In this document: positions 39,603 through 48,297 of the stretch, piece after piece | How the letters are laid out: every line of letters begins with the position of its first letter | Numbering within the stretch: the first letter of the stretch is position 1 | Origin: Blautia glucerasea | GTDB taxonomy: Bacteria; Bacillota; Clostridia; Lachnospirales; Lachnospiraceae | Direction: 5' to 3' | Length of the DNA: 64,000 bases | NCBI RefSeq assembly: GCF_013304385.1 | Contig: NZ_JAAITU010000004.1 | Coordinates: 1-64,000, forward strand | The notes under the pieces: model-generated | Told to the model about the DNA's origin: nothing | What the model saw: only the letters and a program-made list of their open reading frames with translations | The model's database searches: none | Position numbers and translations under genes: made by a program

Positions 39603-42023
39603 GTGAAAAAATGGGCACGGGCACTGTATCAGCCAAATCTTCCATTGGAAGAAAACCATCGGGTAACAGCATGCGAAGAACACATCCGGTTATCAAAAGA
39701 AGCTGCAACAGAAGGAATGGTGCTTTTGAAAAATGAAAAAAATCTGCTTCCCCTGGCAAAAGGAACCAGACTGGCACTTTTCGGAAAAGGTATCTTTGAT
39801 TATGTGAAAGGTGGAGGCGGCAGCGGAGACGTAACTGTTTCCTATATTCGTAATTTATATGAAGGTCTGAAAATGCAGACCGGTATAGTAGACATATATG
39901 AACCTTTGGCAGATTATTACAGGGAAAATGTGCACCACCAGTATGAACAGGGAACTGCTCCTGGGATGACTGTAGAGCCGCTGCTTCCGGAAGGGCTGTT
40001 AAAAGGAGCAAAGGCTTTTGCAGATACTGCCGTGATCGTGATCAGCCGTTTTTCTGGAGAAGGATGGGACCGTTCTGGTATAGAATGCAGGGATGAAGAT
40101 GATGAACTGCCGCAGGGCGAACTGACCATGCCCAAGATCTCCCAGCAGGTATTCCCAGATGGGGATTTTTATCTTACAGAAAATGAGAAGAAGATGATCC
40201 GTCAGGTGGAAACAACATTTGACAAGATTGCAGTAGTTTTAAATGTTGGCGGGATCGTGGACACTACATGGATCAAAGAAAATGATCAGATCAGCAGTGC
40301 ACTTCTTGGCTGGCAGGGAGGCATGGAAGGCGGTCTTGCCATGGCAGAGATCCTTTGTGGAAAGGTAAATCCATCCGGAAAGCTGACAGACACCTTTGCA
40401 AGGAGAGCTGAAGACTATCCCTCTATGGAAACCTTTCATGAGTCTTTCTACTATGTGGACTATACGGAGGATATCTATGTAGGATATCGGTACTTTGAGA
40501 CCATTCCCGGTGCTGCTGCAAAAGTAATATATCCCTTTGGATATGGGCTTTCCTATACGGACTTTGAAGTACAGACAGAACAAACAGAAGAAAGAGAAGG
40601 CAGGATCTTAATTTATGTAAGGGTCACAAATACAGGGAAGCGGGCAGGAAAAGAAGTGGTGCAGGTGTACTTTCAGGCACCCCAGGGACTGCTTAAAAAG
40701 CCATTCCGTCAGCTGATCACGTTTGAGAAGACAAGGCTTTTACAGGCAGGGGAAAGCCAGATTCTGAAGCTTTCCTTCAAAGCAGATGAGATGGCTTCTT
40801 ATGATGATCTGGGTAAGATCCGTAAATCTGCCTGGGTCCTGGAAAAAGGAACCTATGAATTTTATGTGGGAACTTCTGTAAGAGACACAGAAAAAACAAC
40901 ATATAGCTGGGAGCAAAAAGAAGATAAAGTTACAAAGCAGCTTATGGCAAAGCTGGTGCCGTCCAATCTGAAGAAAAGGATGCTGTCTGACGGTACTTAT
41001 GAGGCTTTGCCATTAATGGAAGCCAATGATCCGAATGCATGTGTTTTTGAAAAAATGCATCCTGGAAGCGAGGAAGGGCTTACACCGGTTATCCGTGCAT
41101 GGGAACGGAGAAAGCTTTGGGGAGTGAGAAAAGAAGAACCAAAGCAGTTTATACAGGTGGCAGAAGGAACACTGACGATGGATGAGTTTATAAACCAGCT
41201 CACAGAAGAAGACCTGCTGGAGCTTCTGGGTGGACAGCCTAATACAGGAGTGGCGAATACCTTTGGATTCGGTAATCTTCCCGGATACGGAGTACCTAAT
41301 ATTATGACTGCAGATGGTCCGGCCGGTCTCAGGATCGCACCGGAGTGCGGGATCTGCACTACAGCATGGCCCTGCGCTACACTTCTTGCATGTACCTGGA
41401 ATACGGATCTGGTAGAAATGATAGGTGAGGCCGGAGCCAAAGAGGTAAAGGAAAATAATATCGGCGTATGGCTTACTCCAGCAGTAAATATCCACAGAAA
41501 TCCTCTTTGCGGCAGGAATTTTGAGTATTATTCAGAGGATCCGCTGGTAGCGGGTAAAATGGGAGCAGCCATGGTACGTGGGATCCAGTCCAGGCATATT
41601 GCAGCTACTGTAAAGCATTTTGCGGCTAATAATAAAGAAACTAACAGAAAGCACAGCGATTCCCGGGTATCTGAGCGTGCACTTCGTGAAATCTACCTGA
41701 AAGCTTTCCAGATTATTGTTGAAGAGGCTGATCCATGGGCAATAATGTCTTCTTATAATATTATCAATGGACACAGGGCTTCGGAATGTAAGGAATTGCT
41801 GGAAGACATTTTGCGTGGAGAGTGGGCCTTCAAAGGAATGGTTACCACGGATTGGTGGACCAGGGGAGAACATTACAAAGAGATTAAAGCAGGAAACGAC
41901 TTGAAAATGGCAAACGGCTTCCCGGAAAGAGTGAAGCGAGCCATGGATCTGGGAGAATTGGACAGGAAGGATCTGGAGCATTGTGCAAAGAGGATCCTGG
42001 AACTGATCCTGAAACTGGATTGA
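39603..42023 (+). CDS. Circularly permuted GH3 beta-glucosidase-like glycosidase
   Basis: An 806-residue cytoplasmic (no signal peptide) glycoside hydrolase family 3 protein with swapped domain order. The segment normally in the C-terminal (alpha/beta)6 domain comes first (ATEGMVLLKNEKNLLPL near residue 38). An FnIII-like domain (VTNTGKRAGKEVVQVY) lies in the middle, and the (beta/alpha)8 domain comes last (MTADGPAGLR, NFEYYSEDP, KHFAANNKE). The nucleophile Asp is in GMVTTDWW near residue 750. This reversed order is known from ruminal beta-glucosidases such as those of Butyrivibrio. GTG start behind AAGGAGG. Acts on beta-linked oligosaccharides or glycosides; exact substrate unknown. Confidence 0.9.
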   Translation: MKKWARALYQPNLPLEENHRVTACEEHIRLSKEAATEGMVLLKNEKNLLPLAKGTRLALFGKGIFDYVKGGGGSGDVTVSYIRNLYEGLKMQTGIVDIYEPLADYYRENVHHQYEQGTAPGMTVEPLLPEGLLKGAKAFADTAVIVISRFSGEGWDRSGIECRDEDDELPQGELTMPKISQQVFPDGDFYLTENEKKMIRQVETTFDKIAVVLNVGGIVDTTWIKENDQISSALLGWQGGMEGGLAMAEILCGKVNPSGKLTDTFARRAEDYPSMETFHESFYYVDYTEDIYVGYRYFETIPGAAAKVIYPFGYGLSYTDFEVQTEQTEEREGRILIYVRVTNTGKRAGKEVVQVYFQAPQGLLKKPFRQLITFEKTRLLQAGESQILKLSFKADEMASYDDLGKIRKSAWVLEKGTYEFYVGTSVRDTEKTTYSWEQKEDKVTKQLMAKLVPSNLKKRMLSDGTYEALPLMEANDPNACVFEKMHPGSEEGLTPVIRAWERRKLWGVRKEEPKQFIQVAEGTLTMDEFINQLTEEDLLELLGGQPNTGVANTFGFGNLPGYGVPNIMTADGPAGLRIAPECGICTTAWPCATLLACTWNTDLVEMIGEAGAKEVKENNIGVWLTPAVNIHRNPLCGRNFEYYSEDPLVAGKMGAAMVRGIQSRHIAATVKHFAANNKETNRKHSDSRVSERALREIYLKAFQIIVEEADPWAIMSSYNIINGHRASECKELLEDILRGEWAFKGMVTTDWWTRGEHYKEIKAGNDLKMANGFPERVKRAMDLGELDRKDLEHCAKRILELILKLD

Positions 42024-42027
42024 TCAT

Positions 42028-42076
42028 AAAAAGGAGCACATCTCATACTGTAAAGGGTATGGAATGTGCTCCTTTT
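42028..42076. terminator. Bidirectional terminator between GH3 and plsC
   Basis: AAAAGGAGCACAT pairs with ATGTGCTCCTTTT, with a secondary stem CATAC/GTATG in the loop. A-run on one side and T-run on the other serve both convergent genes. Confidence 0.85.
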
Positions 42077-42141
42077 CATATATTACCGGATGTGTACCGG
42101 TGAAATCAGATGGTCACTGTCGGGAACTGCTTGCCAAACAG

Positions 42142-42882
42142 TTATATCAGATATTCATTTTTTTTCAGCATTTCCAGAAGGATGTTCTGTGTGTATGCTC
42201 CGATATGCTTCTGGGTCTCTTTATCCAGCTGATCCACATAAATAGGTTTGCCGTATTCAATAACTACATGGCAAGGCTTGATCTTTGGAAAATGAGCTTC
42301 CCACAAATTCACTGAACCGGAAATCGCCATTGGGATAATAGGGCATTTGGCACGGGTGGCAATCTTGAAGCTTCCCTCATGGAATGGCAGAAGATCTGTC
42401 TCCTTTTCATTCTTATTACGTGTACCCTCAGGGAAAATACAGATGGAAATCCCGGATTTTACCTTCTCAATAGCAGTAAGAATGGTTTTCAGTCCCTGTT
42501 TAATATCTGTACGGTCAAGGAAAAGACAGTGCAGATACTTCATCCAGCTGGAAAGAAGAGGTACCTTCTCAAGCTCCTTTTTGGCTACATAGCCTGTGCG
42601 GATAGGACATCTGGGATATGTAAGCGGAATGTCGAAAAAGCTGCGATGATTGCCGATGTAAAGGACCGGTGCGTCCTTGGGAACATTCTCCTCGCCGATC
42701 ACTGTGACCTTAACTCCGGAGATCCATAGAACACCCTTAAATACAGCCTGGATGATTCTAAGGGAACTGATATCCTTGGCAGATGGTGAAAATTTCCCGA
42801 TGATCCATTCAGCGATAAGAAGGGGAATGGAAAGGATAAGAAATACCACTACATAGGTTACACAAAGTATAAATCGAATCAT
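42142..42882 (-). CDS. plsC: 1-acyl-sn-glycerol-3-phosphate acyltransferase
   Basis: A 246-residue PlsC-type enzyme that acylates lysophosphatidic acid to phosphatidic acid. It has an N-terminal membrane segment, the catalytic motif NHRSFFD (NHxxxxD) near residue 78, and the glycerol-phosphate-binding motif FPEGTR. Alone on the minus strand. Complete by length. Confidence 0.92.
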   Translation of the reverse strand: MIRFILCVTYVVVFLILSIPLLIAEWIIGKFSPSAKDISSLRIIQAVFKGVLWISGVKVTVIGEENVPKDAPVLYIGNHRSFFDIPLTYPRCPIRTGYVAKKELEKVPLLSSWMKYLHCLFLDRTDIKQGLKTILTAIEKVKSGISICIFPEGTRNKNEKETDLLPFHEGSFKIATRAKCPIIPMAISGSVNLWEAHFPKIKPCHVVIEYGKPIYVDQLDKETQKHIGAYTQNILLEMLKKNEYLI

Positions 42883-43006
42883 AATTTTGGCTCCTTAGTT
42901 TTCCTGAATTTCATTCTAGCAAGGGAAAAATGGAAAGTCAATACTGTGTTCATAAACGGCAGAGTACCGCATAAAATGAATAGTGAAAGACCAGTGGAGG
43001 TTTGCC

Positions 43007-43417
43007 ATGGGAAGGAGAAAACTGCTGATCAGTCTGCTGCTGTTAATGCTGGTTTTGCTTTCAGGCTGCAGATTTGTCAAGATCCGGGAGGAAGAAAGGC
43101 AGCCTCTGGAATATGAAATCGTCGGCCAGGATCAGATACCCGAAGAGTTGGCAGCGATTATCCGGGAGCGTAAAACCGGAAAAATGCAAATGACTTATCA
43201 AAGAGGCGGGGAGATGTATCTGGTAAAAGGCTACGGACAGCAGCTTAGCGGCGGGTACAGCATTCAGGTGAAAGAATTGAGCTGTTCCTCCAACGGAGTG
43301 TTTTTTAAAACCAGGCTGCTGGGACCGGAGGATCTGGAAAAGGCGTCAGGAGTTCCATCCTGCCCTTACATTGTGGTTAAGATGCAAAACCGAAAGGATC
43401 CAGTGGAGTTTTTGTAA
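43007..43417 (+). CDS. PrcB-like lipoprotein
   Basis: A 136-residue predicted lipoprotein with signal peptide MGRRKLLISLLLLMLVLLSGC. The mature domain (IIRERKTGKMQMTYQRGGEMYLVKGYGQQLSGGYSIQV) looks like the PrcB C-terminal domain (protease-stability complex subunit). The start follows GTGGAGGTTTGCC; a GTG eight codons earlier would absorb that site. It precedes sipL by 39 bp, so it may belong to the sporulation unit. Confidence 0.72.
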   Translation: MGRRKLLISLLLLMLVLLSGCRFVKIREEERQPLEYEIVGQDQIPEELAAIIRERKTGKMQMTYQRGGEMYLVKGYGQQLSGGYSIQVKELSCSSNGVFFKTRLLGPEDLEKASGVPSCPYIVVKMQNRKDPVEFL

Positions 43418-43456
43418 AAAGATTTTTGTAAAGGGAAGCAGGAAGGAGAGGGGAAA

Positions 43457-45007
43457 GTGGAATTAAGAAAAGAAAGTGTTCAGATGCTGCGGATCAAAAG
43501 CAAGGCCACCAGTCAGGTGACTTTTGATGTGGATTATAATGTGCCGGATGTAAAACCGGATATTGGCCGGATGATCCAAAGTAAAGGTGAGGTTTCCATG
43601 GATGAGGTGCGCCTGGGTGAGGGGAAGGCATTTATAAAAGGAAATCTGCTGGCAGATATGCTGTATGTGGGGGAAGAAGCCGGAAAAGTGCACAGTCTGA
43701 CAGCTAAACTGTCCTTTGAGGAGACTTTGAACCTGGAGGGAATCGTCAGTGGGGATAAAATCTGCCTGAAGTGGGAGATTGAAGATCTGAGTATACATGT
43801 GATCCATTCCAGGAAGCTGAATATAAAAGCCATTGTTACCTTACGGGCAGTTGTGGATGAAATGAAAGGGATTCTGATTCCTGTAGACGTTTGCGAAGAG
43901 AATGTTTCTGTAAAAAAGAAAAAGATTCATCTGATGAGTCTGATGGTACATAAGAAAGATACTTTGCGGATAAAGGATGAAATGACCATTTCTTCCAATA
44001 AGCCCAATATAGGAAATCTGTTGTGGCATACCATTTCGGTAAGAGGTCTGGATCTGCGGCCGGAAAACCATCTCCTTCGGGCCAGAGGGGAACTGGCGGT
44101 GTTTGCCCTGTATACCGGAGATGATGAAGGAAATACCCTGCAGTGGGTAGAATATGCCCTTCCTTTTGAAAGGGAGGTAGAATGCAGCGGATGCCAGGAG
44201 GAAATGATTCCGAATATTGAAACCTGGGTGATGCATCAGTCACTGGAGGTAAAGCCAGATGCAGACGGGGAAGAGCGGATCCTGGTTGCAGATGTGGTAC
44301 TGGAACTGGATCTGAAGCTTTACAGGGAAGAGGATCACCAATTGGTACAGGATGTATATTCCCCTCTTAAGGAGTGTATTTCTCAAGGGAAAACAGAAAC
44401 ACTGGAAGGGCTTCTGGTACGAAACTTTTCTAAGTGCAGGGTAACAGACCGGATCCAGGTAAAGGAGACCCAAGGCAAGATCCTGCAGCTGTGCAGCAGT
44501 CAGGGCACGATAAAAATCGACAAAACAAAGATTGTGGAAAATGGTATCCAGGCAGAAGGGATCCTGCTTTTGAAAGTGCTGTATGTGGTAGGAAATGATG
44601 AAATGCCGCTGTATTCTATGGAAGGAATGATCCCATTTACCCATGTGATCGAAGCTCAGGGAATCCGTGAGGGATGTTCCTATTATCTGCAGGCAGAGCT
44701 GGAGCAGCTCTCTACTATGATGGCAGACAGCAACGAACTGGAGATCCGTGCAGTTCTTGGCCTGAATGTTCTGGTGCAGCAGCCAGTGGAAGAGCTGATC
44801 ATTGACAGGATCCAGGAAAAGCCTCTCGACATGGCAAAAATACAAAGTATGGCGGGAATCACCGTGTATATGGTAAAACCAGGGGAAAGTATGTGGGATA
44901 TTGCTAAAAAATTTTATACCACAAAAGAGGAAATCATCAGGATGAATGAACTGGCAGATGATCTGGTAACACCGGGGCAGCCATTATTGTTGGTAAAAAA
45001 AGTATAA
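43457..45007 (+). CDS. sipL: Spore coat morphogenesis protein SipL (DUF3794/SPOCS repeats plus LysM)
   Basis: A 516-residue protein with GTG start after GGAGAGGGGAAA. Three DUF3794 (SPOCS)-type segments can be traced (TFDVDYNVPDVKPDIGRM at the start; DLRPENHLLRARGELAVFALY; QAEGILLLKVLYVVGNDE), then a C-terminal LysM domain (VKPGESMWDIAKKFYTTKEEIIRMN). In Clostridioides difficile SipL binds SpoIVA through LysM and is needed to encase the forespore. Its presence indicates that the host forms endospores. Confidence 0.88.
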   Translation: MELRKESVQMLRIKSKATSQVTFDVDYNVPDVKPDIGRMIQSKGEVSMDEVRLGEGKAFIKGNLLADMLYVGEEAGKVHSLTAKLSFEETLNLEGIVSGDKICLKWEIEDLSIHVIHSRKLNIKAIVTLRAVVDEMKGILIPVDVCEENVSVKKKKIHLMSLMVHKKDTLRIKDEMTISSNKPNIGNLLWHTISVRGLDLRPENHLLRARGELAVFALYTGDDEGNTLQWVEYALPFEREVECSGCQEEMIPNIETWVMHQSLEVKPDADGEERILVADVVLELDLKLYREEDHQLVQDVYSPLKECISQGKTETLEGLLVRNFSKCRVTDRIQVKETQGKILQLCSSQGTIKIDKTKIVENGIQAEGILLLKVLYVVGNDEMPLYSMEGMIPFTHVIEAQGIREGCSYYLQAELEQLSTMMADSNELEIRAVLGLNVLVQQPVEELIIDRIQEKPLDMAKIQSMAGITVYMVKPGESMWDIAKKFYTTKEEIIRMNELADDLVTPGQPLLLVKKV

Positions 45008-45026
45008 TTCCCCATGAAAATATGTA

Positions 45027-45055
45027 TTGAAATAAATACAAAACTCATTTAAAAT
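45027..45055 (+). promoter_or_regulatory. Promoter of the ispE-gntR unit
   Basis: TTGAAA, 17 bp, TAAAAT, ~40 bp upstream of the ispE start. Confidence 0.6.
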
Positions 45056-45092
45056 GGATTGTATACAAAGTACAAAAGATGTGGGGGATTTT

Positions 45093-45974
45093 ATGCGATT
45101 ACGTGCATATGCGAAGATTAATCTTGGATTAGATATTCTGGGGAAGCGGTCTGATGGATATCATGAAGTAAAAATGATCATGCAGACCATTCAGATGTAT
45201 GATCTGCTGGAAATAAAGAAAAAGAAAACATCAGGCATCAGCCTTACATCCAATGTGCCCTATGTGCCTACAGATGAGCGGAATCTTGCATATAAAGCAG
45301 CTAAGCTGCTGATGGATGAGTTCGAAGTTCAGGAAGGGCTTTCCATTAAGCTGGAGAAATTTATTCCTGTGGCAGCAGGGATGGCCGGGGGCAGTTCTGA
45401 TGCAGCAGCAGCCATGATAGGAGTGAACCGGCTGTTTCAGCTGGGGCTTACAGACCGAGAGCTGATGGAGCGAAGTGTACAGATTGGTGCAGATGTGCCC
45501 TATTGTATCATGAGGGGCACAGCCCTGGCAGAAGGGATCGGGGAACGATTGACTTCATTACCTGCTCTTCCCAGATGTTATGTTCTTATTGGCAAGCCCT
45601 CGGTAAGTGTATCTACCAAGATGGCATATGAAAGTCTGGACCTGACTTCCGTTTCGGTACATCCGGATATTGATGGTATGATCCGTGATATCCAGGCTGG
45701 GGATCTCACCGGGATAGTATCCAGGATGGGGAATGTATTTGAGCCAGGTATCCAGAAGCGGTATCCTGTGATCGGGGATATCCGCAGACTGATGGAAGAG
45801 TATGGGGCCATGAAAGCTATGATGAGCGGCAGTGGTCCTACTGTATTCGGCATTTTTCAGGATGCAGCCCAGATGGAAAAGGCAGCAGCAGCTTTGCGGG
45901 ACAGCCATCTGGCAAAAGTAGTATTTGCTACAGAAGTATACAACCGGAATGGAGGAACTACCAATGACAAGTGA
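45093..45974 (+). CDS. ispE: 4-diphosphocytidyl-2-C-methyl-D-erythritol kinase
   Basis: A 293-residue GHMP kinase of the MEP isoprenoid pathway. AYAKINLGLDILGKRSDGYHEV at the N-terminus holds the substrate-binding Lys/Asn, PVAAGMAGGSSDAAAAM is the ATP-binding loop, and MMSGSGPTVFGIF is motif 3. The start at GTGGGGGATTTT-ATG is preferred over an upstream ATG 13 codons earlier. It overlaps the next gene by 11 bp. Confidence 0.95.
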   Translation: MRLRAYAKINLGLDILGKRSDGYHEVKMIMQTIQMYDLLEIKKKKTSGISLTSNVPYVPTDERNLAYKAAKLLMDEFEVQEGLSIKLEKFIPVAAGMAGGSSDAAAAMIGVNRLFQLGLTDRELMERSVQIGADVPYCIMRGTALAEGIGERLTSLPALPRCYVLIGKPSVSVSTKMAYESLDLTSVSVHPDIDGMIRDIQAGDLTGIVSRMGNVFEPGIQKRYPVIGDIRRLMEEYGAMKAMMSGSGPTVFGIFQDAAQMEKAAAALRDSHLAKVVFATEVYNRNGGTTNDK

Positions 45975-46638
45975 TTTTTCGGCAGATATGAATGAGTACC
46001 TTCCTCTGCGGGAAGTTGTTTTTAATACCCTTAGGCAGGCAATCCTGAAAGGTGAGCTGAAGCCAGGGGAGAGATTGATGGAGATCGCACTGGCAGAGCG
46101 TCTGGGAGTCAGTCGGACTCCTATCAGGGAGGCTATGCGTAAGCTGGAACTGGAGGGTCTTGTAGTCATGATTCCCAGAAGAGGTGCACAGGTTGCTAAC
46201 ATTACAGAGAAGGATCTAAATGATGTGCTGGAGGTACGTATCGTTCTTGAGAATATGGCCATTGAGAAGGCATGCGCCCGTATGACAGAAGAGGATATTG
46301 AGAAGCTGTGGGCGGCTGCCAAGGCTTTTGAGCAGACTACGGCAGAGGGGAATCTGGTGAAGATGGCAGAGGCTGACGTGGCTTTTCATGAGATCATTTA
46401 TCAGGCCTCTGACAATAAAAGGCTGATCCAGGTACTGAACAATCTTCGGGAACAGATCTACCGCTACCGGGTAGAATATCTGAAGGAAGAAGAAACGAGG
46501 AATCTTCTTGTAAAGGAGCATGAGGAGATCACACAGGCGATCCGGGAACGTAATGTGGGACAGGCCAGGGAGCTTTCCTACCAGCATCTGGAGAATCAGC
46601 GCAAGGGGATCATTTCTTCCATTCAGACAGAAGAGTGA
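45964..46638 (+). CDS. GntR-family (FadR/FCD) transcriptional regulator
   Basis: A 224-residue regulator with a winged helix-turn-helix (TLRQAILKGELKPGERLMEIALAERLGVSRTPIREAMRKLELEGLV) and an all-helical FCD effector domain (VRIVLENMAIEKACARM ... ADVAFHEIIYQASDN) including the metal-binding Asp/His pattern. It overlaps ispE, so it is translated from the same message. Effector and targets unknown. Confidence 0.9.
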   Translation: MTSDFSADMNEYLPLREVVFNTLRQAILKGELKPGERLMEIALAERLGVSRTPIREAMRKLELEGLVVMIPRRGAQVANITEKDLNDVLEVRIVLENMAIEKACARMTEEDIEKLWAAAKAFEQTTAEGNLVKMAEADVAFHEIIYQASDNKRLIQVLNNLREQIYRYRVEYLKEEETRNLLVKEHEEITQAIRERNVGQARELSYQHLENQRKGIISSIQTEE

Positions 46639-46738
46639 TCTGCAGTTGCTTTCACCGTACTAGTACAGGTGGATCTGCTTTATTAAAGATATAGATCCGC
46701 TGCTGTTCCTGCATAAAACCCAAATATCTGGAAATTCT

Positions 46739-46767
46739 AAGAGAGATGTAAAAGTCTCTCTTTTTTT
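46739..46767 (+). terminator. Terminator between gntR and the germination operon
   Basis: AGAGAG pairs with CTCTCT and is followed by seven T. It lies only ~20 bp before the GerA start, so the ger promoter must be between 46640 and 46740 or read through it. Confidence 0.75.
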
Positions 46768-46788
46768 ATGTTTTATGGAGGAATGGCG

Positions 46789-48297
46789 GTGGATAAGAAT
46801 AACAGCAAAACGGAAGAGGAGAAAAAGGTTTCGGTAAGTCTGAGGGAAAACGAGGCTTATATAAGGAAACGGTGTGAAAACTGCGGAGATATTGTGATAC
46901 GTCCTATGCGGCTGGGAAAAGAGCGGAAAGCAGACTGCCTGATGGTTTATCTGGAAGTGGCAACCGCCAATATGATGCTGGAGGATTCGGCACTTGGAAA
47001 AATGATCAATCACTTCTGGGAAATTCCTCCGGAACAGATCCGGGAATTTGTGAAGAACAACAGCCTTGGCATTGCATCAGCAGGGAAACTTTCTACAATG
47101 CAGGAAGTTTTTGCAGCACTGCTGGCAGGGAATGCGGTGTTTTTCCTGGATGGATTTGATCAGGCAATGAAGATCTCAAGCAGCGGTTATCCTGGTATGG
47201 GCGTGTCTGAAACGGAAACGGAAAAGGTACTAAGAGGATCCAAGGAAGGATTTTCTGATAGTGTAAAGATCAATTCTGCACTGGTAAGAAAAAGGCTGCG
47301 GGATACCAGAATGAAGGTGGAAGAGCATTATATGGGTGTTCGTTCCAATACCCTGATCCATATGCTTTTTATGGAGGATCTGGTACGGGAAGAGCTTCTG
47401 GATGAGATACGGGAGCGGATGGAAGCCTTTCAGGTGGATGGGATCCTGGACAGCGGCATGCTGGAGCAGCTGACAGAAGATTCCTGGATTTCACCATTTC
47501 CCCAATATCAGACTACAGAGCGGCCGGATCGGGCGGCACAGGAGATTTTAAACGGAAAAGTAGTACTGCTTTGTGACAATTCCCCTTTTGCTTTAATCTT
47601 TCCGGGAACTTTTTCAGGCTTTATGGAAAGCAGCGAGGACTGGTATAACCGGTTTGAGATGGCTTCATTTCTGCGGATCATGCGGTATCTGGCAATGCTG
47701 GCCGCCACACTGCTTCCAGGACTTTATCTGGCTGTGATCCGGTTCCATACCCAGGTTCTGCCGGCCAATCTGATCCTGTCTTTTGCACAGGCAAGGGAAG
47801 GCGTGCCTTTTTCCAGTGTGGCCGAGCTTTTGTTTCTGGAACTGGGGTTTGAACTGATCCGGGAGGCAGGGGTACACATACCGGGAACACTGGGAAATGC
47901 CATGGGGATCGTAGGCGGCCTGATCATAGGATCTGCAGCAGTGGAGGCCAATCTGGTAAGTCCCATCGTGGTAATGATCGTAGCGATTACTGCTCTTGGT
48001 TCACTGGCAATTCCAAATGAAGAATTTACGTCTGCTTTTCGGCTTATTAAATATTTTTTCCTGTTTCTTGGCGGCTATCTGGGTATTTACGGGATGGTGC
48101 TGGGAATCTACATGGTAATCTCTCATCTGGCAGGGCTTTTAAGCTTTGGATTTCCTTACCTTGGTGCGTTTACCAGGAAGAACAAAGCCCAGGGAGTAGG
48201 GGACGGCATTTTCCGGATACCATTTCGGCTTCGCAGGTACAGGCCTGTGTTTGCCAGCAGAAAAGAAAGAATCCGGCTGAAAAGGAGAAAACAGTAA
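46789..48297 (+). CDS. Spore germination receptor subunit A (GerA/GerKA family)
   Basis: A 502-residue GerA-family protein. The soluble N-terminal domain (~1-270) includes GNAVFFLDGFDQA and VRGSKEGFSDS-like (here VLRGSKEGFSDSVKIN). The C-terminal membrane domain has about five helices, with TLLPGLYLAVIRFH and the conserved AVEANLVSPIVVMIVAITALGS. The start is GTG behind GGAGG. GerA proteins form the ligand-gated core of germinant receptors in the spore inner membrane. It overlaps the next gene by one base. Confidence 0.92.
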   Translation: MDKNNSKTEEEKKVSVSLRENEAYIRKRCENCGDIVIRPMRLGKERKADCLMVYLEVATANMMLEDSALGKMINHFWEIPPEQIREFVKNNSLGIASAGKLSTMQEVFAALLAGNAVFFLDGFDQAMKISSSGYPGMGVSETETEKVLRGSKEGFSDSVKINSALVRKRLRDTRMKVEEHYMGVRSNTLIHMLFMEDLVREELLDEIRERMEAFQVDGILDSGMLEQLTEDSWISPFPQYQTTERPDRAAQEILNGKVVLLCDNSPFALIFPGTFSGFMESSEDWYNRFEMASFLRIMRYLAMLAATLLPGLYLAVIRFHTQVLPANLILSFAQAREGVPFSSVAELLFLELGFELIREAGVHIPGTLGNAMGIVGGLIIGSAAVEANLVSPIVVMIVAITALGSLAIPNEEFTSAFRLIKYFFLFLGGYLGIYGMVLGIYMVISHLAGLLSFGFPYLGAFTRKNKAQGVGDGIFRIPFRLRRYRPVFASRKERIRLKRRKQ

